A stretch of 64,000 bases of DNA from Planktotalea frisia (GTDB taxonomy: Bacteria; Pseudomonadota; Alphaproteobacteria; Rhodobacterales; Rhodobacteraceae): positions 1-64,000 of the forward strand of contig NZ_MLCB01000172.1 of assembly GCF_001890925.1 (NCBI RefSeq), given 5' to 3'. A program made the position numbers and the translations under genes. Position 1 is the stretch's first letter; the number at the start of each line of letters is the position of its first letter. A model generated the notes under the pieces. The model ran no database searches, was not told the DNA's origin, and saw nothing but the letters and a program-made list of their open reading frames with translations. Positions 17,986-27,484 of the stretch are shown piece after piece.

Positions 17986-18429
17986 ATGATCCAATACGCC
18001 CTCAAATGTTCCAATGACCACCAGTTTGAAAGCTGGTTCCAATCAGCAAGCGCGTTTGACAAGTTGCAAAACGCACGAATGTTGACCTGCGCGGTATGTG
18101 GCGTGGCGGACGTGAACAAAGTATTGATGGCCCCCGCCGTACGACCTGCACGCAAAAACGCGGATCAATCCGGTCCAAAAGGCCCCGGCCCATTGTCGGC
18201 TCCCGCGACACCGGCAGAGCAAATGATCGCGGAAATGCGTGAAAAGGTCGAAAGTAACAGTGAATATGTGGGTAGCGAATTCGCAAAAAAAGCACGCGCG
18301 ATGCACAACGGCGATGCGCCTGAAACGTCGATCTACGGCGAAGCAAATTTAGAAGAGGCGAAAAAACTGGTGGAGGACGGCGTGCCCGTGCTTCCGCTTC
18401 CATTTCGACCCTCAGGAAAGGACAACTGA
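17986..18429 (+). CDS. DUF1178 family protein
   Basis: Small soluble protein of 147 residues from an uncharacterised alphaproteobacterial and betaproteobacterial family. The N-terminus (MIQYALKCSNDHQFESWF) and the later TCAVCG suggest a metal-binding knuckle with Cys8, His12 and the CxxC near residues 35-38. A proline/alanine-rich linker and a charged helical C-terminus follow. The stop overlaps the start of the SDR gene (TGATG), so they are translated together. No function is established for the family. Confidence 0.85.
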   Translation: MIQYALKCSNDHQFESWFQSASAFDKLQNARMLTCAVCGVADVNKVLMAPAVRPARKNADQSGPKGPGPLSAPATPAEQMIAEMREKVESNSEYVGSEFAKKARAMHNGDAPETSIYGEANLEEAKKLVEDGVPVLPLPFRPSGKDN

Positions 18430-19070
18430 TGCAGGTTATTTTGACAGGCGGCAATCGCGGCATTGGCGCGCAAATGACATCGCAAATGCGTGCGCGTGGA
18501 GATACGGTGCTTGCCACCTCACGCGATGGCAGCACAGGTGCCGTCCTTGACGTGACCAACTCCGAGCAGATTAAAAGCTTTGCGGCAAGTTATGAACCAG
18601 CGCTTGATCTTCTGGTGTGCAACGCGGGCGTTTACCTCGACAAAGGTCATGCGCTCGAAAACGGGTACGAAGCCCAAATTTGGGCCGAAACATTTGCTGT
18701 AAATGTCACTGGCGTTTTTCATACGATCCAAGCGCTTTTACCCGCACTACGCCGTAGTGATGCCCCCAAAGTGGCGATCATAGCGTCGCAAATGGGCTCC
18801 TCCGAGCGCGCCGGTGGCAACGCTTTTCTCTATCGCGCATCCAAAGCGGCTGCCGTGAACCTTGCTTGTAATCTTGCGATCGACCTCAAAGGCGATGGCA
18901 TCGCGGTTGGCGCGTATCACCCGGGCTGGGTTCAGACTGATATGGGCGGTGCCGAAGCAGATATTGATGCGGCGACCTCAGCCACAGGGTTGATCGCAAG
19001 ATTTGATAAGCTTTCGCGCGACCACACGGGTGTTTTTGAGAATTACGACGGCGCATTGATGCCATTTTAA
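18429..19070 (+). CDS. Short-chain dehydrogenase/reductase
   Basis: NAD(P)-dependent oxidoreductase of 213 residues. The Rossmann glycine motif is LTGGNRGIG (5-13), the NAG motif CNAGVYL is at 64-70, and the catalytic Ser120, Tyr135 and Lys139 are in place (YRASK). The C-terminal PGWVQTDMGG segment is typical. It is shorter than the usual 250-residue SDR, like the group of short SDRs related to C-factor (CsgA). The substrate is unknown. It shares a stop/start with the upstream DUF1178 gene. Confidence 0.88.
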   Translation: MQVILTGGNRGIGAQMTSQMRARGDTVLATSRDGSTGAVLDVTNSEQIKSFAASYEPALDLLVCNAGVYLDKGHALENGYEAQIWAETFAVNVTGVFHTIQALLPALRRSDAPKVAIIASQMGSSERAGGNAFLYRASKAAAVNLACNLAIDLKGDGIAVGAYHPGWVQTDMGGAEADIDAATSATGLIARFDKLSRDHTGVFENYDGALMPF

Positions 19071-19160
19071 GCTGCGCGCACGCGTTATCATCACCGCCCC
19101 TTGCCCTTGCAAGCATAGCGCCGTAAATGCTGGCCAAACTCTCCTAACAAGGACGCTGGT

Positions 19161-20396
19161 ATGCCCGTTCTCGTGATGAAATTCGGCGGCACGTCCGTCG
19201 CCAATCTTGACCGCATCAAACGCGCCGCAAAACGCGTGGGCGTTGAAGTCGCCAAGGGCTATGACGTGATCGTCATTGTCTCTGCGATGTCTGGCAAAAC
19301 CAATGAATTGGTGGGCTGGGTCAATGAAACATCCCCGCTCTATGATGCGCGTGAGTACGACGCGATTGTCAGCTCTGGTGAGAACGTCACCGCGGGCTTG
19401 ATGGCGCTGACTTTGCAAGAGATGGACGTGCCCGCACGCTCTTGGCAAGGCTGGCAAGTGCCTGTGAAGACCACATCTGCACATTCCGCAGCACGGATCG
19501 AAGAGATCCCTGACGACAACATCCGTGCGAAGTTCGCAAGCGGCGACCGCGTTGCTGTGGTGGCTGGTTTTCAAGGTGTTAGCCCAGAGGGTCGCATCAC
19601 AACGCTTGGGCGCGGTGGCTCTGATACGACGGCTGTCGCCTTTGCCGCAGCATTTGATGCAGAACGTTGCGATATCTACACGGATGTTGATGGTGTTTAC
19701 ACAACCGATCCACGCATCACTGACAAAGCCCGAAAACTCGACAAGATCGCCTTCGAGGAAATGCTGGAACTCGCAAGTCTAGGCGCGAAAGTCTTGCAGA
19801 CCCGTTCCGTTGAATTGGCGATGCGGTACAAAGTGAAATTGCGGGTCTTAAGCTCGTTTGAAGAACAATCTGATGAAGCTGGCACATTGGTTTGCGCCGA
19901 GGAGGAAATCATGGAATCCAACGTCGTTTCAGGCATCGCCTACAGCCGCGATGAAGCAAAAATGACCCTCGTTTCAGTTGCGGATCGCCCCGGAATTGCT
20001 GCGGCGATCTTTGGGCCGTTGTCAGACGCGGGTGTGAACGTGGACATGATTATTCAAAACATTGCCGAAGATGGGCGTACGGATATGACCTTCTCTTGCC
20101 CCACGGATCAGGTGAAGCGGGCGGAAAAGGCAATGGAAGACGCGAAAACGGCAGGTGACATCAACTATCACGATCTGATTGCAGACACGGATGTTGCCAA
20201 GATTTCCGCGGTCGGGATTGGAATGCGCTCGCAATCTGGCGTAGCGGCAAAAATGTTCAAAACGCTCAGCGACGAAGGTGTGAACATCAAAGTGATCGCG
20301 ACCTCAGAAATTAAAATATCGGTTCTGGTGGATCGCAAATACATGGAACTCGCAGTGCAAGCGCTTCATGATGCATTCGAGTTAGAAAAAGCCTGA
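19161..20396 (+). CDS. lysC: Aspartate kinase
   Basis: First step of the aspartate family pathway (lysine, methionine, threonine): aspartate to aspartyl phosphate. It has 411 residues. The N-terminal KFGGTSVAN motif is at 7-15, SAMSGKTNEL near 41, GRGGSDTTAVA near 153, and DVDGVYTTDPR follows. Two ACT domains fill the C-terminal 150 residues, so feedback inhibition by lysine and/or threonine is likely. An AAGGA ribosome-binding site precedes the ATG. A terminator-like hairpin follows. thrC, a later step in the same pathway, is 14 kb away. Confidence 0.95.
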   Translation: MPVLVMKFGGTSVANLDRIKRAAKRVGVEVAKGYDVIVIVSAMSGKTNELVGWVNETSPLYDAREYDAIVSSGENVTAGLMALTLQEMDVPARSWQGWQVPVKTTSAHSAARIEEIPDDNIRAKFASGDRVAVVAGFQGVSPEGRITTLGRGGSDTTAVAFAAAFDAERCDIYTDVDGVYTTDPRITDKARKLDKIAFEEMLELASLGAKVLQTRSVELAMRYKVKLRVLSSFEEQSDEAGTLVCAEEEIMESNVVSGIAYSRDEAKMTLVSVADRPGIAAAIFGPLSDAGVNVDMIIQNIAEDGRTDMTFSCPTDQVKRAEKAMEDAKTAGDINYHDLIADTDVAKISAVGIGMRSQSGVAAKMFKTLSDEGVNIKVIATSEIKISVLVDRKYMELAVQALHDAFELEKA

Positions 20397-20443
20397 TTCC
20401 TAGAATTTTCGATTATTTTCTGCGCAAACCTGAGCAAGGGGCC

Positions 20444-20470
20444 AGCCTCTCTCGCCCTTTAGGCTTTTTT
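20444..20470 (+). terminator. Probable terminator after lysC
   Basis: AGCCT (20444-20448) pairs with AGGCT (20461-20465) around a 12-nt loop and runs straight into six Ts. A partly alternative stem, AAGGGGC with GCCCTTT, overlaps it. The stem is short but the position between lysC and ptsP and the T-run support termination. Confidence 0.5.
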
Positions 20471-20594
20471 CGATAAAGAGAAGACATACGAATTGCTACA
20501 TTTGCGTCTGCTCGCCATTTCGATCAAAGCATCTTAAGGTGAGTGCCGTGGAAGTTGATCCACTTTAGTATTTGCCGAAAAGGGCGCAACATTA

Positions 20595-22841
20595 ATGGCG
20601 CAAAAACGCGAAAGTGAAAGCCGCAAGTTGCTTGGCCGTCTGCGTGATGCAATGGCAGAGGACGGTGATGGTCAGCAACGGCTTGATAAAATCACTGGGC
20701 TTATTGCATCGTCGATGCAGACCGAAGTGTGTTCCATTTATCTTTTTCGCGACGCTGAAACGCTAGAGTTATGTGCCACCGAAGGATTGAACCCCGAATC
20801 CGTGCACCAGACCCGTCTGCGTCTTGGCGAAGGTCTGGTTGGCCGTGTCGCGAAACGGTCCAAAACGATCAACACCGCAGATGCGCCCTCTGAAAAAGGA
20901 TTCCGCTATATGCCGGAAACAGGCGAGGAGATTTTCTCGTCGTTCTTAGGCATTCCGATCCAGCGCTTGGGCGAAAGACTGGGTGTTTTGGTTGTCCAAT
21001 CCAAAGCCGCGCGACTGTTTTCAGCAGATGAGCTTTACGCACTTGAAGTCGTTGCAATGGTTCTCGCCGAAATGACCGAGCTTGGCGCGTTTTTGGGCGA
21101 AGGCGAAGCGCTCTCCGCGCGCCACCAGCAACCCGTTTTGTTGCGAGGCACCACAGGACAGGAAGGCGCGGCAATCGGTCATGTCTGGCTGCACGAACCA
21201 CGTGTGGTGGTCACGAACGTTATTGCCGAAGATCCCGAAACAGAGTCCAGACGCCTCAACGAGGCCGTTGATACGCTGCGCGTGAGCGTCGACAAACTAC
21301 TCGCCGGCGCGGCCGGCGGGGACGGTGAGCAACTGCAAGTCCTTGAAGCTTATCGCATGTTTGCCAATTCCAAAGGCTGGATGCGACGCATGGAGGAGGA
21401 CATCTCTAACGGTCTATCCGCTGAGGCTGCGGTTGAAAAAGAGCAAACTCAAGCGCGCACGCGGATGGGACAAGTCTCTGACAGCTATTTACGTGAGCGT
21501 TTGCAAGATCTCGATGACCTCTCAAACCGTTTACTGCGTATTTTGACGGGCCAAGGCACGATCACAGGCGCTGAAATGCCTGCCGATCCTGTGCTTGTCG
21601 CGCGTAATATTGGACCAGGTGAATTGCTGGAATACGGGCGTTCCTTAAAGGCGATTGTGCTTGAAGAGGGAAGTGTCGGTTCGCACGCAGCCATTGTTGC
21701 GCGCGCGCTTGCCATTCCGTTGGTGGTGCACGCCGAAGCGATCACGCGCGAAGCCTTGAACGGCGACCAGATCATGGTCGACGGAGACCAAGGTATCGTT
21801 CACTTGCGTCCCGATGATACCGTGAACGCGGCTTTCCAAGATAAAATCGCCATGCAGGCGGACGCGCAGGAACGCTACTCCGCCACCCGCAACGCCCCCG
21901 CAACCACTCTTTGTGGCACCACGATTGGCTTGCAAATGAACGCAGGCTTAATGGCAGATCTCCCGTCGCTTGAGAGTTCCGGCGCAGAAGGTGTTGGCTT
22001 GTTCAGGACGGAACTACAGTTCCTGATCCGCAATCAAATGCCTCGGCGTTCTGAACTCAGCGCGCTTTACAAGCGTGTACTTGATGCTTCCGGCGACAAA
22101 CGGGTGGTGTTTAGAACGCTCGATATCGGCTCGGACAAAGTCCTGACCTATATGAAGCCGAATGACGAGCCCAACCCTGCCTTAGGCTGGCGCGCCATTC
22201 GCGTTGGGCTCGACAAACCCGGGGTGATGCGCATGCAGTTGCAAGCGCTTTTGCGTGCCGCTGCGGGCAGGAACTTGTCGGTTATGTTCCCTTTTGTTGC
22301 GCAATATAGTGAATATATCGCCGCGAAAGCGGAAATGAACAAAGCGATGGATCGTGAACGTAAGCTCGGACATCCGCTTCCTGCCAAACTAGAAATCGGC
22401 GCGATGCTGGAGACCCCATCGCTCGCGTTTGCACCGCAGGCGTTCTTTGAAGACGCAGAGTTCCTCTCTATTGGCGGCAATGACCTAAAGCAGTTCTTCT
22501 TTGCGGCAGATCGCGAAAACGAACGCGTGAGGCGGCGTTATGATACCCTGTCGATCTCTTTCCTGAGTTTTTTGCAAGGCATCGTCACACGCTGTGAAGT
22601 CGCTGGAACCCCACTGTCATTTTGTGGCGAAGACGCGGGACGCCCTGTCGAGGCTGCGTGCTTTGCCGCAATCGGGTTGCGCACGCTCTCGATGCGCCCT
22701 GCCTCCATTGGACCGGTAAAACACATGTTGCGCCGTGTCGACTTGAACGTGCTTCGCAAAATCATCGAAGAATGTCATGACAGTGGCGAGCAATCGGTAC
22801 GCGCACCCGTGATGGAATACCTCAAAAGCGTCGCGCGTTAG
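20595..22841 (+). CDS. ptsP: Phosphoenolpyruvate-protein phosphotransferase EI-Ntr
   Basis: Enzyme I of the nitrogen-related phosphotransferase system. It takes phosphate from PEP and passes it to NPr and EIIA-Ntr, a regulatory relay rather than a sugar transporter. It has 748 residues. A GAF domain occupies about 20-165. The phospho-histidine domain has His364 in GSVGSHAAIVAR, and the PEP-binding TIM barrel follows (GVGLFRTELQFLI, FRTLDIGSDK, GGNDLKQFFFAADRE, with the active-site cysteine in PLSFCGED). The neighbouring lysC is a frequent partner in Rhodobacterales. The stop overlaps the convergent EcsC gene by 4 nt. Confidence 0.95.
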   Translation: MAQKRESESRKLLGRLRDAMAEDGDGQQRLDKITGLIASSMQTEVCSIYLFRDAETLELCATEGLNPESVHQTRLRLGEGLVGRVAKRSKTINTADAPSEKGFRYMPETGEEIFSSFLGIPIQRLGERLGVLVVQSKAARLFSADELYALEVVAMVLAEMTELGAFLGEGEALSARHQQPVLLRGTTGQEGAAIGHVWLHEPRVVVTNVIAEDPETESRRLNEAVDTLRVSVDKLLAGAAGGDGEQLQVLEAYRMFANSKGWMRRMEEDISNGLSAEAAVEKEQTQARTRMGQVSDSYLRERLQDLDDLSNRLLRILTGQGTITGAEMPADPVLVARNIGPGELLEYGRSLKAIVLEEGSVGSHAAIVARALAIPLVVHAEAITREALNGDQIMVDGDQGIVHLRPDDTVNAAFQDKIAMQADAQERYSATRNAPATTLCGTTIGLQMNAGLMADLPSLESSGAEGVGLFRTELQFLIRNQMPRRSELSALYKRVLDASGDKRVVFRTLDIGSDKVLTYMKPNDEPNPALGWRAIRVGLDKPGVMRMQLQALLRAAAGRNLSVMFPFVAQYSEYIAAKAEMNKAMDRERKLGHPLPAKLEIGAMLETPSLAFAPQAFFEDAEFLSIGGNDLKQFFFAADRENERVRRRYDTLSISFLSFLQGIVTRCEVAGTPLSFCGEDAGRPVEAACFAAIGLRTLSMRPASIGPVKHMLRRVDLNVLRKIIEECHDSGEQSVRAPVMEYLKSVAR

Positions 22842-23584
22842 AGCGATTTTACGGCGTCGGCCAGACGTAGGACCAGAGTGTCACGTGGGAGTTTGTGTGC
22901 CTTGCCTGCGCGCATCAGGCCAAAATGCACATGCGCCATTTCTTGATAGTAGCTCGTGTAGGCATAGTTCGTCGCAGCACCAGCGACAGCGCCAATGATT
23001 GGCACTGTTTGTGCCGCAAGTTTTTGCCCCAAGGCCGCGCTGAGACGCGGCGCAACGCGGGCAATAATGCCATGCACTGTCGTGCCAGATAGAGTAACAC
23101 GCGCACTCAAAAAGCCCATATCTGCACCATCATCAGCTGCGAGCGGGCCAGCGGCTGCAAACACTTGAATGCACTCCGCTTGGATTTCGGGCTGGTTCGG
23201 ATCAAAGCCATATTCTGCGGCAATCCCTTGGATGGCACGCAAAAGAACGGTTGTCGTAACAGGCAACTCAGCGAGCGCTGTTGGCAAACCACCTGCCCCG
23301 CCAGCCGCGCCCATCGCGGTGGCTGCCGCCGTATTGAGCCAGGATTTTTGATCAGGCACCACACCGCGACTACGACTTGCGGCATTCAATGCGAAGTTTA
23401 ACGCCTTGGTCGTTGCATCCTCGAGGCGCTCTTTGACCGGATCGGGCAACCGCTCCATCAAGTTTTCAGCTTGCCCACCAACAAGGTTAAGCACCTGAAT
23501 ACCAACGCCACTTGCTTTTCGATAGCGTTTTGCTATCTCACTGATGTCACGGTCTAGATCGGGTGTGCTTAACTCTGTCGCCAT
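22838..23584 (-). CDS. EcsC family protein
   Basis: Member of the EcsC family, whose molecular role is not settled. It has 248 residues from the ATG at 23584, which has an AGGGAT upstream; the frame is open to 23665. Recognisable parts are the charged N-terminal helix DRDISEIAKRYRKASG, a glycine/alanine-rich stretch AAATAMGAAGGAGG near 93-106, and the C-terminal VPIIGAVAGAATNYAYTSYY followed by QEMAH. The hydrophobic glycine-rich parts suggest membrane association. It converges on ptsP and lies just after the GNAT gene on the same strand. Confidence 0.82.
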   Translation of the reverse strand: MATELSTPDLDRDISEIAKRYRKASGVGIQVLNLVGGQAENLMERLPDPVKERLEDATTKALNFALNAASRSRGVVPDQKSWLNTAAATAMGAAGGAGGLPTALAELPVTTTVLLRAIQGIAAEYGFDPNQPEIQAECIQVFAAAGPLAADDGADMGFLSARVTLSGTTVHGIIARVAPRLSAALGQKLAAQTVPIIGAVAGAATNYAYTSYYQEMAHVHFGLMRAGKAHKLPRDTLVLRLADAVKSL

Positions 23585-23615
23585 ATCCCTAAGATCAGCA
23601 TGTAGAGTGCAAATT

Positions 23616-24101
23616 TCAAGCGCTACGCGACACCTTACCCTGCACATTTTGCCAGACTGGCGCATGTGCGTTCAATCCCAATACGCGTTCAGGGTTTGTT
23701 GGCGGTGGCATCAAGACACCGTCCAAACGTGAAAATCCGAACTTTTTATAGTATGGTTCATCGCCGACAAGCATGACCCTGAGCCAGCCATTCTCGTCCG
23801 CCCGCGCGAGACTATCGCGGATCAAAGCGCTGCCCAAACCTTCGCCTTGGCGCGTCGGGTGGACGGCGACAGGACCCAAAAGCAGTACTTTGTGCATGCC
23901 TATCTGCACAGGCCAATAGCGGATCGCACCGGCGAGGATTCCATCACTGTCGCGGGCGACACTGCTCAACCCTTCAACAGGTGGCACCCCATCGCGCAAA
24001 CGATAAGACGACAATGCCTCACGGCCCGGCGCAAAGCACAAATCATACAGCGCTTCGACCTCCCACCAATCCTCAGTTGTTTCTGGCTTGAGCGCGTACA
24101 C
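23616..24101 (-). CDS. GNAT family N-acetyltransferase
   Basis: Probable acetyl-CoA-dependent acetyltransferase of 161 residues. The acetyl-CoA-binding motif VAVHPTRQGEGLGSALI has the R/Q-x-x-G-x-G/A core, followed by VMLVGDEPYYKKFGF, a pattern of the YhbS-like group. The start is GTG at 24101 and no strong ribosome-binding site is visible, so the exact start is unsure. It is divergent from the flavin reductase gene and 31 nt ahead of the EcsC gene. The substrate is unknown. Confidence 0.85.
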   Translation of the reverse strand: MYALKPETTEDWWEVEALYDLCFAPGREALSSYRLRDGVPPVEGLSSVARDSDGILAGAIRYWPVQIGMHKVLLLGPVAVHPTRQGEGLGSALIRDSLARADENGWLRVMLVGDEPYYKKFGFSRLDGVLMPPPTNPERVLGLNAHAPVWQNVQGKVSRSA

Positions 24102-24177
24102 CGATCTGCTTTCACGTTTTTGCTGGCATCGCGCCTAGCATGGCGGTAGCGATTGGGCAAACAAGGAGTGCACATAG

Positions 24178-24783
24178 ATGTTTTATCGCCCCGAAGATGG
24201 CCATGGCCTACCCCACAATCCGTTCAATGCAATCGTCACACCGCGCCCCATTGGTTGGATTTCAACGCGAGATAGCGCAGGACGCGACAACCTTGCGCCT
24301 TATAGTTTCTTCAATGCGATAGCTTATGTGCCACCACAGGTCATGTTTTCCTCGACAGGTGTAAAGGATGATCGCGGGGATACCAAAGACAGCGTTGCCG
24401 CTATTCGCGAAACGGGCGTGTTTTGCGTCAATATTGTATCTGCCGCCCTTCAGGATGCAATGAATGCCTCCAGTGCGACCCTTCCTGCGGGCAGTGACGA
24501 GTTTGCGCACGCCGGTTTAGACAAGCTTGAATGTGAGAGCATCAATGCGCCGCGCGTCGCAGCTGCACCTGCGTCTTTAGAATGCAAGGTGACGCAAATC
24601 ATCAAGTTGGAAGGTGCAAGCAATCATCTCGTACTTGGCGAAGTTACAGGCATCCATATGGATGACGCCTGCATCAAAGACGGGCGTTTTGATGTAACAA
24701 CGTTCCAGCCCTTGTCGCGCTTGGGATATCGCGACTATGCGATTGTCAAAGACCTATTCGAGCTTACACGCCCCGACGATTAA
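24178..24783 (+). CDS. Flavin reductase-like FMN-binding protein
   Basis: Predicted FMN-binding protein or flavin reductase of 201 residues. The family core is NAIVTPRPIGWISTRD near 20-35, APYSFFNAIAY near 42-52 and a D..DSV...ETGVFCVNI stretch. It belongs to the split-barrel group often annotated as flavin reductase, whose members may act in aromatic or other monooxygenase systems. No monooxygenase partner is next to it. It is transcribed away from the GNAT gene and converges on the SulP gene, with 15 nt between the ends. Confidence 0.85.
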   Translation: MFYRPEDGHGLPHNPFNAIVTPRPIGWISTRDSAGRDNLAPYSFFNAIAYVPPQVMFSSTGVKDDRGDTKDSVAAIRETGVFCVNIVSAALQDAMNASSATLPAGSDEFAHAGLDKLECESINAPRVAAAPASLECKVTQIIKLEGASNHLVLGEVTGIHMDDACIKDGRFDVTTFQPLSRLGYRDYAIVKDLFELTRPDD

Positions 24784-24798
24784 GTCGGGAGGGGCGGT

Positions 24799-26433
24799 CT
24801 AGTGGCCGCCCAAAATGCCTGTGCGAACTTGATAATCAACCGCAATTTCATAATCAGGGTCGTCATCACTATCCACCATCAGATGGCCCGCATTTGTCAA
24901 AAGCTGATGACAATCGCGGCTGAGATGGCGCAGTTGAATGCGCTTGCCTGCGTCCTCGTATTTGCCCGCAACCGCTTCAATCGCTTGCAGGGCTGACTGA
25001 TCCACAACCCGGCTTTGCGCGAAATCAACGATAACTTCTTTCGGATCGTCCTCGATGTTGAACAACTCGATGAAGCCATCGGATGATCCAAAGAACAACG
25101 GTCCTTGAATTTCGTAAACTTTCGCGCCCTCAGACGTAGAAGACGGACGTTCAATCGCGTGAATGCGTCGCGCATTGTTCCAAGCATATGCGAGCGCGGA
25201 GACGATAACGCCAACGACAACTGCGACCGCGAGATCAGAGTAAACCGTTACAACGGTTACGAGAATGATTACAAAGGCATCCATCTTTGGAACACGGCGC
25301 AAAATGCGCAGCGAGTTCCAAGCAAACGTGCCAATCACGACCATAAACATCACGCCCACGAGTGCTGCCAATGGGATCAGCTCAATAATCGACGAGCCAG
25401 CGACAATGAACAGCAGCAAGAAAATCGCGGCCGCAATGCCTGCAATCCTTGTACGTCCACCAGATTTCACGTTGATCATCGACTGACCGATCATCGCACA
25501 GCCGCCCATGCCACCGAAGAAACCTGTAACCGTGTTTGCGATGCCCTGCGCAATACATTCTTGCGACGCACCGCCACGTTTATTAGTCATTTCACCCACG
25601 AGGTTCAACGTTAGCAGGCTTTCAATCAAACCAATCGCTGCGAGAATAACCGCATATGGCAGAATAATCTGGAAGGTTGCCCAGTTCAGCGGAACCGTTG
25701 GAATATGCCACGTAGGCAAGCCACCTTGGATCGAAGCGAGATCGCCAACGCGCGGCACATCAAGCCCGAACGCAATCACCACAGCGGCCACAATACCAAT
25801 GCCAGCCAATGGCGCAGGGATCACCTTGGTGATGCGCGGCGTCACCCAGATAATCGCCATGGTGCAGCCGACCAAAATCAGCATCAACACCATCGGCATT
25901 CCAGTAAGCCACTCGCCACCCGTCATACCATGGCCATCGCTTACGACGGTTCCCGGCACTTTAAATTGGGTCAATTGCGCGAGGAAAATCACAATCGCAA
26001 GGCCATTTACAAATCCCAGCATCACAGGATGCGGCACCAATCGAATGAATTTACCCCAGTGCATTGCCCCGAAGAAAATCTGTAAAAGCCCCATCAAAAC
26101 AACCGTGGCGAACAAATATTCAACACCGTGCTGTGCAACCAATGCCACCATAACAACGGCCAAAGCCCCGGTCGCGCCCGAAATCATACCCGGGCGACCA
26201 CCGATCAAAGCTGTAATCAGACCCACCAAAAACGCCGCGTAGAGCCCGACCAGCGGGTGCACACCAGCAACAAACGCAAAGGCCACAGCTTCGGGGACCA
26301 GCGCCAAAGCAACGGTCAAACCCGACAGTAATTCGATCCGCAACCGCGTGAAGGTAAAGCCTTCGTCCGGCATCCAACGCAAATCTGGTGCGGTCATATG
26401 ATTGGCGAATGCACCGAGAATAGCTCGTTTCAT
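24799..26433 (-). CDS. SulP family inorganic anion transporter with STAS domain
   Basis: Secondary anion transporter of 544 residues. The ATG at 26433 is chosen from a frame open to 26649; the extension reads across the mtnP promoter and is not needed. About 12 membrane segments start with LLSGLTVALALVPEAVAFAF, the SulP signature region, and PGMISGATGALAVVMVAL. A cytoplasmic STAS domain covers the last 100 residues or so (VYEIQGPLFFGSSDGFIELF onward). Possible substrates are sulfate, bicarbonate or organic anions and cannot be separated by eye. It is divergent from mtnP. Confidence 0.9.
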   Translation of the reverse strand: MKRAILGAFANHMTAPDLRWMPDEGFTFTRLRIELLSGLTVALALVPEAVAFAFVAGVHPLVGLYAAFLVGLITALIGGRPGMISGATGALAVVMVALVAQHGVEYLFATVVLMGLLQIFFGAMHWGKFIRLVPHPVMLGFVNGLAIVIFLAQLTQFKVPGTVVSDGHGMTGGEWLTGMPMVLMLILVGCTMAIIWVTPRITKVIPAPLAGIGIVAAVVIAFGLDVPRVGDLASIQGGLPTWHIPTVPLNWATFQIILPYAVILAAIGLIESLLTLNLVGEMTNKRGGASQECIAQGIANTVTGFFGGMGGCAMIGQSMINVKSGGRTRIAGIAAAIFLLLFIVAGSSIIELIPLAALVGVMFMVVIGTFAWNSLRILRRVPKMDAFVIILVTVVTVYSDLAVAVVVGVIVSALAYAWNNARRIHAIERPSSTSEGAKVYEIQGPLFFGSSDGFIELFNIEDDPKEVIVDFAQSRVVDQSALQAIEAVAGKYEDAGKRIQLRHLSRDCHQLLTNAGHLMVDSDDDPDYEIAVDYQVRTGILGGH

Positions 26434-26608
26434 GTGGTTAACCTGTCTTTCGGGGGACGCTATGTTAGCGCTCCGTAAACTAAGCAACGTGCAAAGAACA
26501 CCCCTGCCCGCACGCGAATTTGACCCCTCATCAGCAATTCTTGCATTTTCATTGCGCGCGACGCTCGTTAGCTTGCTGATAAACTGCAAATGACAGGAAA
26601 TGATTAAC

Positions 26609-27484
26609 ATGACTGACACAATGATCGCCGTGATCGGCGGCTCTGGCATTTATGACATCGACGGCTTGGCGGATGCTACATGGCAAACCGTTGAAACGCC
26701 GTGGGGCGATCCTTCCGACCAGATCCTGACGGGCATGTTAGACGGTGTGAAAATGGCCTTTTTGCCGCGACACGGGCGTGGACACGTGCACTCTCCGAGC
26801 ACAGTTCCTTACCGCGCAAATATCGATGCGCTCAAGCGCATTGGGGTCACCGATGTGGTCTCTGTTTCTGCTTGTGGCAGTTTTCGAGATGAAATGGCTC
26901 CGGGTGATTTTGTCATTGTAGATCAATTCATTGATCGTACTTTCGCGCGCGAAAAATCCTTCTTTGGGACAGGTTGCGTTGCTCATGTTTCGGTTGCCCA
27001 TCCCACCTGTCCGCGCTTGTCCACAGCCTGTCATACCGCAGCACAAGACGCTGGGATCAAAGTGCATATGGGCGGCACATACCTCGCGATGGAGGGTCCA
27101 CAGTTTTCCACTTTGGCCGAAAGTAAAATGTACCGTGAAAGCTGGGGCGCAGATGTGATTGGGATGACCAATATGCCCGAGGCGAAACTCGCGCGCGAAG
27201 CCGAATTGTGCTACGCCTCTGTCGCGATGATCACCGATTATGACAGCTGGCATCCAGATCACGGCGAGGTCGATGTGACCGAAATCATTAAGACGCTTAT
27301 GGGCAACTCCGACAAGGGCCGCGATTTGGTTAAACGCTTGCCTGCCCTGCTGGGCGCTAATCGCGAAGACTGTCCTCATGGCTGTGATAAAGCACTGGAA
27401 TTTGCGATCATGACGGCCCCTGAGAAGCGCGATCCGGCGTTGCTCTCAAAGCTTGATGCGGTTGCAGGCCGGGTGCTTGGCTAA
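26609..27484 (+). CDS. mtnP: S-methyl-5'-thioadenosine phosphorylase
   Basis: Splits methylthioadenosine (from polyamine synthesis and other SAM use) into adenine and methylthioribose 1-phosphate. It has 291 residues. Motifs include IGGSGIYDI near 10-18, PRHGRGHVHSPSTVPYRANI, the MTA-specific SVSACGSFRDEMAPGDFV, and GGTYLAMEGPQFST with E and M contacting the nucleoside. An upstream in-frame ATG at 26600 is immediately next to the AGGAA and too close, so 26609 (9-nt spacing) is preferred. The operon continues into a LysE exporter, DUF2927 and apt; apt recycles the adenine released here. Confidence 0.94.
   Translation: MTDTMIAVIGGSGIYDIDGLADATWQTVETPWGDPSDQILTGMLDGVKMAFLPRHGRGHVHSPSTVPYRANIDALKRIGVTDVVSVSACGSFRDEMAPGDFVIVDQFIDRTFAREKSFFGTGCVAHVSVAHPTCPRLSTACHTAAQDAGIKVHMGGTYLAMEGPQFSTLAESKMYRESWGADVIGMTNMPEAKLAREAELCYASVAMITDYDSWHPDHGEVDVTEIIKTLMGNSDKGRDLVKRLPALLGANREDCPHGCDKALEFAIMTAPEKRDPALLSKLDAVAGRVLG

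Noticed and set aside
26458-26470. CGCTA-TGT-TAGCG inverted repeat in the SulP-mtnP divergent region
   Set aside because: The arms are only five bases and not part of a recognised regulator pattern.
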